From assembly GCA_910583895.1 (NCBI GenBank), contig CAJTYJ010000002.1, forward strand, positions 73,830 through 137,829: DNA of 64,000 nt, given 5' to 3'. Source of the DNA: an uncultured Lachnospiraceae bacterium (GTDB lineage: Bacteria > Bacillota > Clostridia > Lachnospirales > Lachnospiraceae). Each line of letters begins with the position of its first letter. The stretch's first letter is position 1. Both the position numbers and the translations under genes were made by a program. The notes beneath the pieces were generated by a model. The model worked only from the letters and a program-made list of their open reading frames with translations. It had not been told where the DNA came from and ran no database searches. Of the stretch, positions 22,747 to 31,956 are shown in pieces.

Positions 22747-23898
22747 ATGGAGTATACGTATCCGGAATATTTATATGATTTTCAATGCGACGCATCTGCC
22801 TGCAGTGATACCTGCTGTGTGGGATGGAACATCATGATCGATCCGGTATCTTTGAAAAAATACAGGAAGTATCCGGGTTTTTTCGGCAACCGGCTGAAAA
22901 ACTCCATAGACTGGGAGAAGGAATCCTTTGAACAGTACAATGGACGCTGCGCTTTTTTGAATGAAGAGAACCTGTGCGACATCTACACAGAGGCAGGGGA
23001 AGACATGCTCTGTAAAACATGCACCCGCTATCCGAGACATTATGAAGAGTACGAGAATCTTCGGGAGATTTCTTTATCTTTGTCCTGTCCGGCGGCGGCC
23101 AGGATGGTTCTGGGGCAGAAAGAGCAGCTTATGTTTTTAAACGAATACCGGGAGACCCCGGAGGAAGAATATGAGCAGTTTGACTTCTTTCTTTTTACCA
23201 AACTAAATGAGATCCGGGATTATTTTTATCGGGTTATCCAGGACCGGGACCGGTCCGTTGCACATCGCATGGCGATGATTTTGTGCACCGCTCACGATCT
23301 GCAGAAACGCATTGACAGAGCGCAGCTTCATGAAGTGGATGATCTTCTAAAGCGCTATCAGAAGCCTTCTTTCTGGAAGACAGCCGAAAAAAAATTTGCC
23401 CTCTATGAGAACCGGGGGGTGGAAAAAAGGATACAGCGCTGGAAACTTTGGCAGAAACTGTACCGACTGGAGGTGCTTCGTCCCCGCTGGCGGGAGTATC
23501 TGAAAAAGCAGGAAGAGTATCTGTATCAGGATCTGTCTCAGGAAATATATGAAAAGGCCTGGCAGGAATTTGCAGACACCAGCCCGGACCGGGCCGTGGA
23601 ATATGAGCAGCTTTTGATGTATTATATTTTCTGCTATCTGTGCGGTGCTGTCTACGACGAGGATCTGTTCAGCAAGGTGAAGCTTGCGGTAGTACATACG
23701 ATGCTGATCCAGGAGATGGATTTCGGAGTCTGGCTGTCCAGGGAGAAAGGGTTTTCTTTCGAGGACCAGGTGGAGCTGGTCCATCGCTACGCCCGTGAGA
23801 CAGAGCACTCGGATCCGAATATGGAAGCGATGGAGTGTATGGCAGCAGAAGACGAGGCGTTCTGCCTGGAAAAACTGCTCCGGGGTGTATTGGGCTGA
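22747..23898 (+). CDS. fliB: FliB-like lysine N-methylase, cysteine-rich
   Basis: The 383-residue protein matches the FliB family (flagellin lysine-N-methylase): N-terminal YPEYLYDFQCDASACSDTCC, then GRCAFLNEENLCDIY and MLCKTCTRYPRHYE. These cysteine clusters (around 14-23 and 75-98) suggest a metal or Fe-S centre. In Salmonella FliB methylates flagellin lysines. No flagellar gene is in this window, and relatives are common in non-motile Firmicutes, so the target may be another protein. ATG 22747 has GAGG seven bases upstream, directly after the hairpin repeat. Confidence 0.85.
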   Translation: MEYTYPEYLYDFQCDASACSDTCCVGWNIMIDPVSLKKYRKYPGFFGNRLKNSIDWEKESFEQYNGRCAFLNEENLCDIYTEAGEDMLCKTCTRYPRHYEEYENLREISLSLSCPAAARMVLGQKEQLMFLNEYRETPEEEYEQFDFFLFTKLNEIRDYFYRVIQDRDRSVAHRMAMILCTAHDLQKRIDRAQLHEVDDLLKRYQKPSFWKTAEKKFALYENRGVEKRIQRWKLWQKLYRLEVLRPRWREYLKKQEEYLYQDLSQEIYEKAWQEFADTSPDRAVEYEQLLMYYIFCYLCGAVYDEDLFSKVKLAVVHTMLIQEMDFGVWLSREKGFSFEDQVELVHRYARETEHSDPNMEAMECMAAEDEAFCLEKLLRGVLG

Positions 23899-24001
23899 AA
23901 CCAAAAACAACAAGCATTTACTACCATACAAAATGCCTGGCATGGAACGTGTTTTCATAATGTTTTGTGCCTGAACGAAGCGAAAGGAATGGATATTAAA
24001 A

Positions 24002-24988
24002 ATGAGTATACGAATTGGAATTTTAGGTTATGGAAATCTGGGCCGCGGCGTGGAATGTGCCATCCGCCAGAATCCGGATATGGAACTTGCAGCGGTATTT
24101 ACCAGAAGAAATCCGGAAGATGTGAAAATTTTAACAAACACAGCGAAAGTCTGCCCGGCCGGGGAGGCTGCACAGTGGAAGGATCAGATTGATGTATTGA
24201 TACTGTGCGGAGGAAGTGCCACTGATTTGCCGAAACAGACCCCGGAATATGCGAAGCTGTTTCATGTGGTGGACAGCTTTGACACCCATGCACGGATCCC
24301 GGAGCATTTTGCGGCAGTGGATGCATCCGCGAGGGAGGCAAAGAAAACGGCTGTGATTTCTGCAGGTTGGGATCCAGGCATGTTTTCTCTGAACCGTCTG
24401 TATGCCAACGCCATTTTGCCGGAAGGCAGAGACTACACATTCTGGGGCAAAGGCGTAAGCCAGGGCCACTCGGATGCCATCCGCCGGATCGAAGGCGTGC
24501 GGGATGGGAAACAGTACACCATTCCGGTGGAAGAGGCGCTGGAGGCGGTCCGCAGCGGAGAAAATCCCAATCTGACTACAAGACAGAAGCATACAAGAAC
24601 GTGCTTTGTGGTGCTGGAAGAAGGAGCAGATGCAAAAAGAATAGAACATGAGATCAAGACCATGCCCAACTATTTTGCAGACTACGACACAACCGTGCAT
24701 TTTATCAGCGAGGAAGAATTGAAAAGAGACCACAGCGGAATTCCCCATGGCGGTTTTGTGCTTCGCAGCGGTGTGACCGGATGGGAGAAAGAACACCGCC
24801 ATCTGATTGAGTATCGTCTGAAGCTGGATTCCAATCCGGAGTTTACATCCAGTGTCATCGTGGCCTGTGCAAGAGCGGCATACCGGATGGCGTCAGCCGG
24901 ACAGTACGGCTGCAAGACGGTATTCGATATTCCGCCGGCATACTTAAGTGCAAAAAGCGGAGAAGAATTAAGAGCATCCATGCTGTAA
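24002..24988 (+). CDS. ddh: meso-Diaminopimelate dehydrogenase
   Basis: The 328-residue enzyme makes meso-2,6-diaminopimelate, the cell-wall and lysine precursor, in one NADPH-dependent step from tetrahydrodipicolinate. It has the N-terminal nucleotide-binding motif GILGYGNLGRG, the VDSFDTHARIPEHF segment, AGWDPGMFSL, FWGKGVSQGHSDAIRRI, and GVTGWEKEHRHLIEY. All are conserved in Ddh. The gene appears monocistronic. The RBS AAAGGA is rather far (13 bases) from ATG 24002, and an out-of-frame ATG lies between them. Confidence 0.96.
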   Translation: MSIRIGILGYGNLGRGVECAIRQNPDMELAAVFTRRNPEDVKILTNTAKVCPAGEAAQWKDQIDVLILCGGSATDLPKQTPEYAKLFHVVDSFDTHARIPEHFAAVDASAREAKKTAVISAGWDPGMFSLNRLYANAILPEGRDYTFWGKGVSQGHSDAIRRIEGVRDGKQYTIPVEEALEAVRSGENPNLTTRQKHTRTCFVVLEEGADAKRIEHEIKTMPNYFADYDTTVHFISEEELKRDHSGIPHGGFVLRSGVTGWEKEHRHLIEYRLKLDSNPEFTSSVIVACARAAYRMASAGQYGCKTVFDIPPAYLSAKSGEELRASML

Positions 24989-25030
24989 ATCCGCGTTCCA
25001 ATATTTTCGGAAGCAGGAATCCTGGAAACT

Positions 25031-26815
25031 TTACAGACTGGCCAGCCAGTCCGTAAAGTGTTCCCGGATGATTCCAAAGGGCGCAGGTCCAAAATCCAGA
25101 AGAAAAGTATGAAAATCTTTCGGGACAAAACGCTCTCCCAGTGCTTGTTCGGCGGTCTCCCGCATCTTGGTAATCTCCAGATATCCAACATAGTATTTCA
25201 TATAATTGGCCGGATCTTCGCACACGACCTGATAAAGATGTGCGGCGGCTGCGGGATTGTCAATGCCCATGGTGTCGTTGAGAAAAATGGCCAGTTCCTC
25301 GGAGGATATGCCTTCGTAGTTGACCTGATAATCAGCCAGGGCATACAGGGCCAGATAGGCAGATTCGTTCAGTGCCAGCAGACTGGCCAGTTCCGGGGTG
25401 ATGCCTTCTTCCCACTGGTAGGAAAGATACTGCACATAGGTGGCCCAGCCCTCCACGTAGCAGGAGAAACTCAGCAAAGCCCGCAGACGGCTGTGGTTCA
25501 CCCGGTTAAAATAATTGCACTGATACAGATGTCCGGGGTAGCCTTCATGGGCCATGACCGTGTAGATGTCCTGTCGGGCAGCGGCAGAGGAGCGGTTGAT
25601 ATAGATAAAGTTCTCGTCGGGGGTGTCAATGGGCGGGGACAGATAAAAGGCAGGGCTTGAGAAGTCTTCCAGTGCTTCCGGAAGCATCCGGACTTCATAA
25701 GAGCAGGCGGGAAGCGGCGGAAAGTCGTCCAGCAGCTTTTTCTGCAGATCAGCAAGGGCTTCCATAGGGTCCTGGATGGGAGGCTGGAAAGAAGAGATGC
25801 GTGCAAGCAGCCGGGGCTGTTCGTACAGCAGGTCATAGGCAAGCTTGAATTCTGTCTGCATGCGTTCTTTGATGGCTTCCTGCAGGGCCTCGGGATTCGG
25901 ATAGGAAGTGAAAGTGGAGGCTTTCAGAAGATATTCATAATATGCTTTTCCGTCAGGCAGATCAGAGGTTCCGATTGGAAGATCCAGATGCCCTTTCAGG
26001 CTTGAAAGCCCTTCGGTCAGAAGAGTATAGGCATTCGTGAAATCATTTTTCAGGATGGTTTCATTTTGGCTCAGATAGGCGGTGCGCTCCTGGTCTGTCA
26101 GGTCTGTCAGGGTGTCCAGACGGCTTTGAAACGTCTCGGCCATCATTCCTTTTTCCGGCGCATCAAGGTAGACCTGACAGGAATCCAGCACGCCGTCGAT
26201 GGTCAGATCCGAGAGAAAGATGCCGGCTTCTGTCTGGGCCTGGGTGTATTCCAGAAGCTGCTCATAGTAATTGTCAATATCGGCCAGAAGGGACAGGTAA
26301 TGTTCCACGTCCTTTCGGTTTCGAAAAGGGTATTCGGCCAGAAGGATGGGAAGTTCTACCTGAATTCCGCTGACGGAAGAGAAGGGGTAGTCGTAGAGAT
26401 AAAATCTTGCTCCTTCCCGCCGGGTGTTCATATATTCCAGAAGAATATCGTAGTCAATCTGTAGGTCAGAGGAGAGTCTGTCCCGGTCAATGGTCAAAAG
26501 TTCCTGAAATTCTTCCTCCAATTCTGCATAGTTTGCCCGGATACTTTCCGGATTATAATCGCCCAGAGTCTCCGGGAAATCGGTGATCCCGTAAGCTTTT
26601 GGATCAGAAAGGGTGGAATGCATGGTCAGTCCGGAGCTGGTGACTGTTTCATAGAACAATTCTTCTACCATGCGGGTAAAATGTTCCTCATCAGAAAGCG
26701 TCGGTTCTGGAACCGCTTTGGAAACGGTGTCTTTGGGGCTGCAGCCGCAGAAAAGAATCGAGACGGCAAGAAAAAGCGCAAAAAATTTCAGGTGACAGGT
26801 GTGTTTTGGATTCAT
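25031..26815 (-). CDS. DUF885 lipoprotein metallopeptidase
   Basis: The 594-residue protein has a lipoprotein signal (hydrophobic AVSILFCGC, with Cys24 as lipid anchor) and then a DUF885 domain. The gluzincin-type motif HEGYPGH at about residue 441 gives the two zinc histidines and the catalytic glutamate. Further Glu ligands are likely in FSCYVEGWATY, about 25 residues downstream. Family members are carboxypeptidase-like enzymes; this one should act outside the membrane on peptides. It is transcribed alone, convergent with ddh and divergent from the CAP protein gene. A TTTGCA/TATAAT pair (18-bp spacing) near 26842-26871 is a possible promoter. Confidence 0.88.
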   Translation of the reverse strand: MNPKHTCHLKFFALFLAVSILFCGCSPKDTVSKAVPEPTLSDEEHFTRMVEELFYETVTSSGLTMHSTLSDPKAYGITDFPETLGDYNPESIRANYAELEEEFQELLTIDRDRLSSDLQIDYDILLEYMNTRREGARFYLYDYPFSSVSGIQVELPILLAEYPFRNRKDVEHYLSLLADIDNYYEQLLEYTQAQTEAGIFLSDLTIDGVLDSCQVYLDAPEKGMMAETFQSRLDTLTDLTDQERTAYLSQNETILKNDFTNAYTLLTEGLSSLKGHLDLPIGTSDLPDGKAYYEYLLKASTFTSYPNPEALQEAIKERMQTEFKLAYDLLYEQPRLLARISSFQPPIQDPMEALADLQKKLLDDFPPLPACSYEVRMLPEALEDFSSPAFYLSPPIDTPDENFIYINRSSAAARQDIYTVMAHEGYPGHLYQCNYFNRVNHSRLRALLSFSCYVEGWATYVQYLSYQWEEGITPELASLLALNESAYLALYALADYQVNYEGISSEELAIFLNDTMGIDNPAAAAHLYQVVCEDPANYMKYYVGYLEITKMRETAEQALGERFVPKDFHTFLLDFGPAPFGIIREHFTDWLASL

Positions 26816-26914
26816 AGTGTGTTTCCTCCGTCGATACCTCCATTATAGTGGATTTTGGATCAATATGCAAACAGATTGTAGAGGCTGTCCGTACTGATTT
26901 TTGGATCGGGGAAC

Positions 26915-26943
26915 TTGCATCTGATCGGCAAATCGTGTATAGT
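26915..26943 (+). promoter_or_regulatory. Promoter of the thioredoxin-CAP protein gene
   Basis: TTGCAT (26915-26920), a 17-bp spacer and TATAGT (26938-26943); start codon 39 bp downstream. Confidence 0.65.
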
Positions 26944-26981
26944 GGTAATATCAGTAAAATTTTTAAAGAAAGGGTAAAAAA

Positions 26982-29261
26982 ATGTTTCAAAGAGGGAAAA
27001 AAGTTTTAAGAAGTGTCCTGGCATATGTACTGGTGCTGACCTGTGTACTGGGAGCGCTGCCGGGAAGCGTGATGGAGGCCTGCGCGGCACCCTCCGATGC
27101 GCCATACGGGCATGACAATCTGCCTGTCGAATATACGACGCTTGACGAAGGAACGGTGACAAGCGAGGCCAAGGGAAAGCCGAAAGTGCTGATCTTTTTT
27201 GGAGCAAGATGCGGAAACAGCAGATATGCCATTCAAGACATCTGCAGTGGATCTTATGATTTTTCAGATGTTGATATGGTGGCGGTGGAAATACAGACCA
27301 ACAAAGAGCAGGCCCAGACTTTTAAAAACAACTACGGGAATGATAAGATCACCTTTGCATATGATTTCAATGGAAGTGCAAACCGCAGTGCCTGGGACTA
27401 TCTGGATCGGGCCGGCATGGATAGATTAAGTGGTATGTCGCTGCCGTTTATAATTTACATTGACAAAAACAATAAGTTCCAGTATGCATTCGCTGGAGCT
27501 ACGACTGCAAAGACGGTGCGTGATAACATCGATCGCTACTGCCTGTCAAAAGAGGTGCAGGAGCCTTCGCGCAACACGACGACGGTTCAGGTGAATGTGG
27601 AGTATCATCAGGCGGAAGCCCGCAAGATGCTTGGCATGGTCAATGCATTTCGGACAGGAGATGACGCCTGGTACTGGAATGAGAACAATTCGGTGAAATT
27701 TCCGGCCAAAGGTCTTCAGGCTTTGTCTTATGACTACAAGCTGGAAGAGATTGCCATGAAGCGTGCGGCGGAGCTTGCCATGAGCTACAGCCATACAAGG
27801 CCAAATGGCGAGGATACGAGATCGGCTTTCCTGGAAGCAGGTTATGCTGACTCCATGGGTGAAAATATTGCGGCCGGTACAGGTTCCAGCCTGTCAACTG
27901 CTCAGAAAACCTTTGTGGCATGGCGGGAGGATAAGGAAAAGTACGAAGGCCAGGGACACAGACGGAACATGCTGGAGGGGATGTTTACCTCTATCGGAAT
28001 CGGCTGTGTCTATTACAATGGTACTTATTACTGGGCGATGGAGCTGGGCGGTGCCCGGACCGGGGCGCAGGACTCCAGGATCGACGGTGCCAGAACCGTA
28101 CCAGTGGAGATTCAGAATGAGGATATCCGGTCTCTTACGGTGGATAATAAAACACTCACAATCGGCATCGGCAACACAGCAGCGGCTCCGGCTGTGCGGG
28201 TCAATGTGGCTTCTCCGGATATGTGGCCGCCTGCAAACTCTGGAGTTTTTAAGGGGTATCCCTCCGGTACGGTAAGTTCTTCCTGGAGTGTGGCCAATTC
28301 TTCGGTTGTGTCCTTTGAGAATGGAACGTTTGTCGGAAAAGCGAAGGGGACAACGACTGCAACGGCAACCGTGGCAGGAAAGAGTGTGGCGGTTACCCTG
28401 AAAGTGTCCGGTTCTTCCGGCAGCAACAACGGAGGCGGAAGTTCGATTCCGGAATATTCCGATGATGTGACAACCATCGCGGTGAACCAGATAAAATACA
28501 ATACGCTGCAGCTTAGCTGGGCCGGGACGAAGGATGCAAAATCCTATGAGATTTATTATTCTACTTCTCCCAATTCCGGATTCCGCCGTCTGGCGAATGC
28601 AAAGAAAACCACGTATCGGTTCACAAAGGCGAAATGTGGTCAGACCTATTACTTCCAGGTGCGTGTATGTACGAAATCCGGCAAGAGCAGTTTTGGACCG
28701 GTTGCGTCCGGCCAGACGAATCTGAAAGGGGCACCTACGATCTCTGTGTCAAAGACGACCTATAACAGCGTGACGATCAAGTGGAAAAAGGTGGATGGTG
28801 CAAAGAAGTATGAGATCTACGCCTACATAAATGGAAGCTGGAAGCTTCTGAAGACACAGGGCGGCACCAGCTTTACCCACAAGAAACTGCAGACCGGTGC
28901 GACTTACGAATACATGGTGCGTCCGGTGAGAGATACTTTCAAAGGGGAAGAATCCAATACGGTTTCGGCGACCACGGTACTGGGCAGCGTGACCAGACTG
29001 AAGGTAAGGGCAAGCGGTCCGGACCGGATGAAAGTGTCCTTCCGGAAGGTTCCGGGCGTTGACTACTATGTGATTTTAAGAGCAGACAGCCGGGACGGCG
29101 AATATACGGAGATTGCCCGTGTGAAGAAGACTTCCTATGTGGATCTGGGACTGAAGCCGTCCACCACCTATTTCTACAAGGTGTATGCGGTGGCAGGTCC
29201 TTATAAGACCAATGTGGAAGGTCCTGTGGGGCAGACGACCAAAATGCCGAAAAATAAATAA
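26982..29261 (+). CDS. Secreted thioredoxin-fold, CAP and FN3 multidomain protein
   Basis: The 759-residue protein starts with a signal peptide (about 1-36, cleavage near ACA-AP). A thioredoxin-like domain follows (about 50-190; KVLIFFGARCGNS, SLPFIIYIDKN); it has one cysteine where CxxC is expected. Next is a CAP/SCP domain (about 215-365; AMSYSHTRPNGEDTRS, MGENIAAG, GHRRNMLEGMFTSIGIG). A Big2-like region (about 380-475), a Gly/Ser linker and three fibronectin-III domains (about 490-755) complete it. No sortase or choline-binding anchor is seen, so it is likely secreted or loosely bound. CAP proteins are extracellular and functionally diverse. It stands alone, with its own promoter and terminator. 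Confidence 0.85.
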   Translation: MFQRGKKVLRSVLAYVLVLTCVLGALPGSVMEACAAPSDAPYGHDNLPVEYTTLDEGTVTSEAKGKPKVLIFFGARCGNSRYAIQDICSGSYDFSDVDMVAVEIQTNKEQAQTFKNNYGNDKITFAYDFNGSANRSAWDYLDRAGMDRLSGMSLPFIIYIDKNNKFQYAFAGATTAKTVRDNIDRYCLSKEVQEPSRNTTTVQVNVEYHQAEARKMLGMVNAFRTGDDAWYWNENNSVKFPAKGLQALSYDYKLEEIAMKRAAELAMSYSHTRPNGEDTRSAFLEAGYADSMGENIAAGTGSSLSTAQKTFVAWREDKEKYEGQGHRRNMLEGMFTSIGIGCVYYNGTYYWAMELGGARTGAQDSRIDGARTVPVEIQNEDIRSLTVDNKTLTIGIGNTAAAPAVRVNVASPDMWPPANSGVFKGYPSGTVSSSWSVANSSVVSFENGTFVGKAKGTTTATATVAGKSVAVTLKVSGSSGSNNGGGSSIPEYSDDVTTIAVNQIKYNTLQLSWAGTKDAKSYEIYYSTSPNSGFRRLANAKKTTYRFTKAKCGQTYYFQVRVCTKSGKSSFGPVASGQTNLKGAPTISVSKTTYNSVTIKWKKVDGAKKYEIYAYINGSWKLLKTQGGTSFTHKKLQTGATYEYMVRPVRDTFKGEESNTVSATTVLGSVTRLKVRASGPDRMKVSFRKVPGVDYYVILRADSRDGEYTEIARVKKTSYVDLGLKPSTTYFYKVYAVAGPYKTNVEGPVGQTTKMPKNK

Positions 29262-29271
29262 AGATAACTGC

Positions 29272-29304
29272 AAAAGCATGATCTGTTTACCAGGTCATGC
29301 TTTT
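29272..29304 (+). terminator. Terminator after the CAP protein gene
   Basis: AAAAGCATGA pairs with TCATGCTTTT around a 13-nt loop. Confidence 0.85.
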
Positions 29305-29325
29305 CCTGCTTGTGGGGGCTTTCCT

Positions 29326-29361
29326 AACGTTACCGTTCACAGGTACCCTGTGAACCATAAC
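29326..29361. repeat. Solo palindrome related to the three-hairpin repeat
   Basis: GTTCACAGG and CCTGTGAAC arms flanked by GTTAC and TAAC. This equals the third hairpin of the repeats at 16175 and 48229, here standing alone in the gap before the uridine phosphorylase gene. Confidence 0.55.
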
Positions 29362-29420
29362 TTCCTGACACTTATTTATGGGGAATTTTGTAAATCCGGC
29401 TTCTTTTTTTGAGGAAAAAC

Positions 29421-29429
29421 TGGTATAAT
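29421..29429 (+). promoter_or_regulatory. Extended -10 promoter of the nucleoside salvage operon
   Basis: TGG TATAAT (29421-29429), 74 bp before the udp start; the -35 region is only T-rich. Confidence 0.5.
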
Positions 29430-29502
29430 AATAAACACAATCTGCCAGATTCGATTCCGATTTGAAAGGCAGTAAATTCAGAAAAAAGCGGGAGGGAATT
29501 TT

Positions 29503-30285
29503 ATGAATTATTCAGTGGATGCAGACAAACAATATCATATCCAGGTGGGACAGGGAGATGTGGGAAAGTATGTCATCCTGCCGGGAGACCCCAAGCGCTG
29601 TGAAAAAATCGCAAAATATTTTGATGATCCCAGACTGATTGCAGATAACAGAGAGTATGTGACCTATACGGGATATCTGGACGGGGTAAAAGTCAGTGTG
29701 ACTTCCACGGGGATCGGCGGGCCTTCTGCTTCCATCGCCATGGAGGAGCTTACAAAGGCCGGAGCTGACACGTTTGTCAGAGTGGGAACCTGCGGCGGCA
29801 TGCAGCTGGACGTGAAGGGCGGCGATGTGGTGATCGCCGACGGAGCCATCCGTATGGAAGGGACCAGCAAAGAATATGCGCCGATTGAGTTTCCGGCGGT
29901 ACCGGATCTGGACGTGCTGAATGCACTGCGGGATTCGGCCCGGTCCATGAGGAAGACCTGCCATGTGGGCGTGGTTCAGTGCAAAGACGCGTTTTACGGA
30001 CAGCATGATCCGGATACAAAGCCGGTAAGCTATGAGCTGCTCAACAAGTGGGAAGCCTGGAAACGGCTGGGCTGTCTTGCGTCGGAGATGGAGTCGGCGG
30101 CTTTGTTCGTCGTGGCCCGTGCGCTGAAGGTGCGGGTCGGCTCTGTGTTTTTGGTGGTGGCCAATCAGGAGCGGGAGAAAAAAGGACTGGACAATCCGGT
30201 GGTGCATGACACAGATCTTGCCATCCGCATCGGCGTGGAGGCGATCCGCCGGCTGATCAAGGAGGAACAAAAGGAAAGCAGATGA
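29503..30285 (+). CDS. udp: Uridine phosphorylase
   Basis: The 260-residue enzyme belongs to the NP-I nucleoside phosphorylase family. It has the phosphate loop VILPGDPKRCEKIAKYFDD, then STGIGGPSASIAMEEL, RVGTCGGMQ, and the ribose-binding segment ASEMESAALFVVA. The QCKDAFYGQH insertion fits uridine rather than purine substrates. It cleaves uridine with phosphate to uracil and ribose-1-phosphate. It is the first gene of udp-cdd-deoB; its stop overlaps the cdd start (ATGATG). Confidence 0.93.
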   Translation: MNYSVDADKQYHIQVGQGDVGKYVILPGDPKRCEKIAKYFDDPRLIADNREYVTYTGYLDGVKVSVTSTGIGGPSASIAMEELTKAGADTFVRVGTCGGMQLDVKGGDVVIADGAIRMEGTSKEYAPIEFPAVPDLDVLNALRDSARSMRKTCHVGVVQCKDAFYGQHDPDTKPVSYELLNKWEAWKRLGCLASEMESAALFVVARALKVRVGSVFLVVANQEREKKGLDNPVVHDTDLAIRIGVEAIRRLIKEEQKESR

Positions 30286-30740
30286 TGGAAAGAAAACAGA
30301 TACAAAGCTTGATCAGGACGGCCGTGGAGCAGCTTCCCAGGGCGTATGTGCCTTATTCCCGTTTTCGGGTGGGAGCGGCTCTTCTGGCCAAAGACGGAAA
30401 GGTCTATACCGGATGCAATGTGGAGAATGCCGCTTATACACCGACCAACTGTGCAGAGCGCACGGCCTTTTTCAAGGCGGTCAGCGAAGGGGTACGGGAA
30501 TTTTCAGCCATCTGTGTGGTCGGCGGCCCCGATGGAGTCTTAAGCTCCTTTACACCGCCCTGCGGCGTGTGCAGGCAGGTGATGATGGAGTTCTGTGACC
30601 CGGAGCAGTTTGAGATCATTCTTGCGGTAAGCAGTGAGGATTACCAGGTATTTCGTTTAAAGGAACTGATTCCCATGGGATTTGGTCCGGCCAATCTGGC
30701 AGAACAGGAAAAAAGAGAGGTACAGCATGCAGAAGTATAG
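30282..30740 (+). CDS. cdd: Cytidine deaminase
   Basis: The 152-residue enzyme has both zinc motifs of the family: NCAERTAFF (the Cys ligand followed by the catalytic Glu) and PPCGVCRQVM (two Cys ligands). The substrate-binding YVPYSRFRVGAALL and GCNVENAAYTPT segments are present. It converts cytidine or deoxycytidine to uridine or deoxyuridine, the substrate of the upstream phosphorylase. The start overlaps the udp stop, and the end overlaps the deoB start by 14 bp. A ~20-residue tail extends beyond the usual length. Confidence 0.96.
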   Translation: MMERKQIQSLIRTAVEQLPRAYVPYSRFRVGAALLAKDGKVYTGCNVENAAYTPTNCAERTAFFKAVSEGVREFSAICVVGGPDGVLSSFTPPCGVCRQVMMEFCDPEQFEIILAVSSEDYQVFRLKELIPMGFGPANLAEQEKREVQHAEV

Positions 30741-31917
30741 AAGGATTTTTGTGGTGGTGATGGATTCTTTGGGAGTCGGAGAGATGGCGGATTCCAGAGA
30801 ATTCCATGATGTGGGGGTAAATACGCTGAAGCACATTTCGGAGTCTGTGGACACATTTGAGATTCCAAATCTGCAGAGGCTCGGGTTGGCAAATCTTTGT
30901 CCGCTGAAGCAGGTGAAGCCGGCAGAGAAGCCTCTTGCCTACTATACAAAGCTCAGGGAAAAGAGCCGGGGCAAAGATACGATGACCGGGCACTGGGAGA
31001 TGATGGGGCTGGAAGTGACCAAGCCTTTTAAAACCTTTACAGATACCGGGTTTCCAGAGGCACTGATCCAGGAGTTAGAAGCGCGTACCGGAAGAAAAGT
31101 GATCGGGAACAAAAGTGCCAGCGGCACTGAGATTCTGGAGGAGCTGGCAGAGGAAGAGATTGCAACCGGGCATATGATTGTCTACACGTCTGCGGATTCG
31201 GTAATGCAGATCTGCGGCAATGAGGAGACCTTTGGACTTGAGGAGCTGTATCGGTGCTGTGAGATCGCCAGAGAGATTACCATGAAAGATGAGTGGAAGG
31301 TCGGAAGAGTGATTGCGAGGCCCTATGTGGGGAAAAAACGCGGGGAGTTTCAGCGGACCAGCAACCGTCATGACTATGCGCTGAAACCTTTTGATAAGAC
31401 AGTGCTTGATCTTTTAAAAGATGCCGGGCTGGACGTCATCTCCATCGGCAAAATCAAGGATATCTTTGATGGGGAAGGGATTACCAGGGCGCTTAAATCC
31501 CAAAGTTCTGTACATGGGATGGAGCAGACCATCGAGACAGCCAAAGAAGATTTCCACGGACTTTGTTTTTTGAATCTGGTGGATTTTGATGCCCTTTGGG
31601 GTCATCGCAGGAACCCGGTGGGATACGCACAGGAGATTGAGCGGTTTGATAAAAACCTGGGGATTCTTCTGGAACTTTTAAAAGAAGAGGATCTTCTGAT
31701 CATTACGGCTGACCACGGCAATGATCCGACCTATACCGGGACTGATCACACCAGAGAAAAGGTGCCGTTTCTGGCATATTCACCGTCTATGAAAGGGTCC
31801 GGAGTACTTCCGGAGGCGGATACGTTTGCGGTGATCGGAGCGACTGCGGCGGACAATTTTGGACTTTCCATGTCGGAGCATATGATCGGAAGTTCTATTT
31901 TGCAGGAACTTGACTGA
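30727..31917 (+). CDS. deoB: Phosphopentomutase
   Basis: The 396-residue enzyme interconverts ribose-1-phosphate and ribose-5-phosphate, so that the product of Udp enters central metabolism. Alkaline-phosphatase-superfamily motifs are clear: VVVMDSLGVGEMAD with the metal Asp, KDTMTGHWEMMG with the phosphorylated Thr, NLVDFDALWGHRRN, and ITADHGNDPTYTGTDHTREKVP. ATG 30727 has a GAGAGG RBS; the frame is open further upstream inside cdd. This completes a compact nucleoside salvage operon. Confidence 0.96.
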   Translation: MQKYRRIFVVVMDSLGVGEMADSREFHDVGVNTLKHISESVDTFEIPNLQRLGLANLCPLKQVKPAEKPLAYYTKLREKSRGKDTMTGHWEMMGLEVTKPFKTFTDTGFPEALIQELEARTGRKVIGNKSASGTEILEELAEEEIATGHMIVYTSADSVMQICGNEETFGLEELYRCCEIAREITMKDEWKVGRVIARPYVGKKRGEFQRTSNRHDYALKPFDKTVLDLLKDAGLDVISIGKIKDIFDGEGITRALKSQSSVHGMEQTIETAKEDFHGLCFLNLVDFDALWGHRRNPVGYAQEIERFDKNLGILLELLKEEDLLIITADHGNDPTYTGTDHTREKVPFLAYSPSMKGSGVLPEADTFAVIGATAADNFGLSMSEHMIGSSILQELD

Positions 31918-31956
31918 TAATTGTGTACAGAATCGTGCAGAATATTTTTGGTGGAC

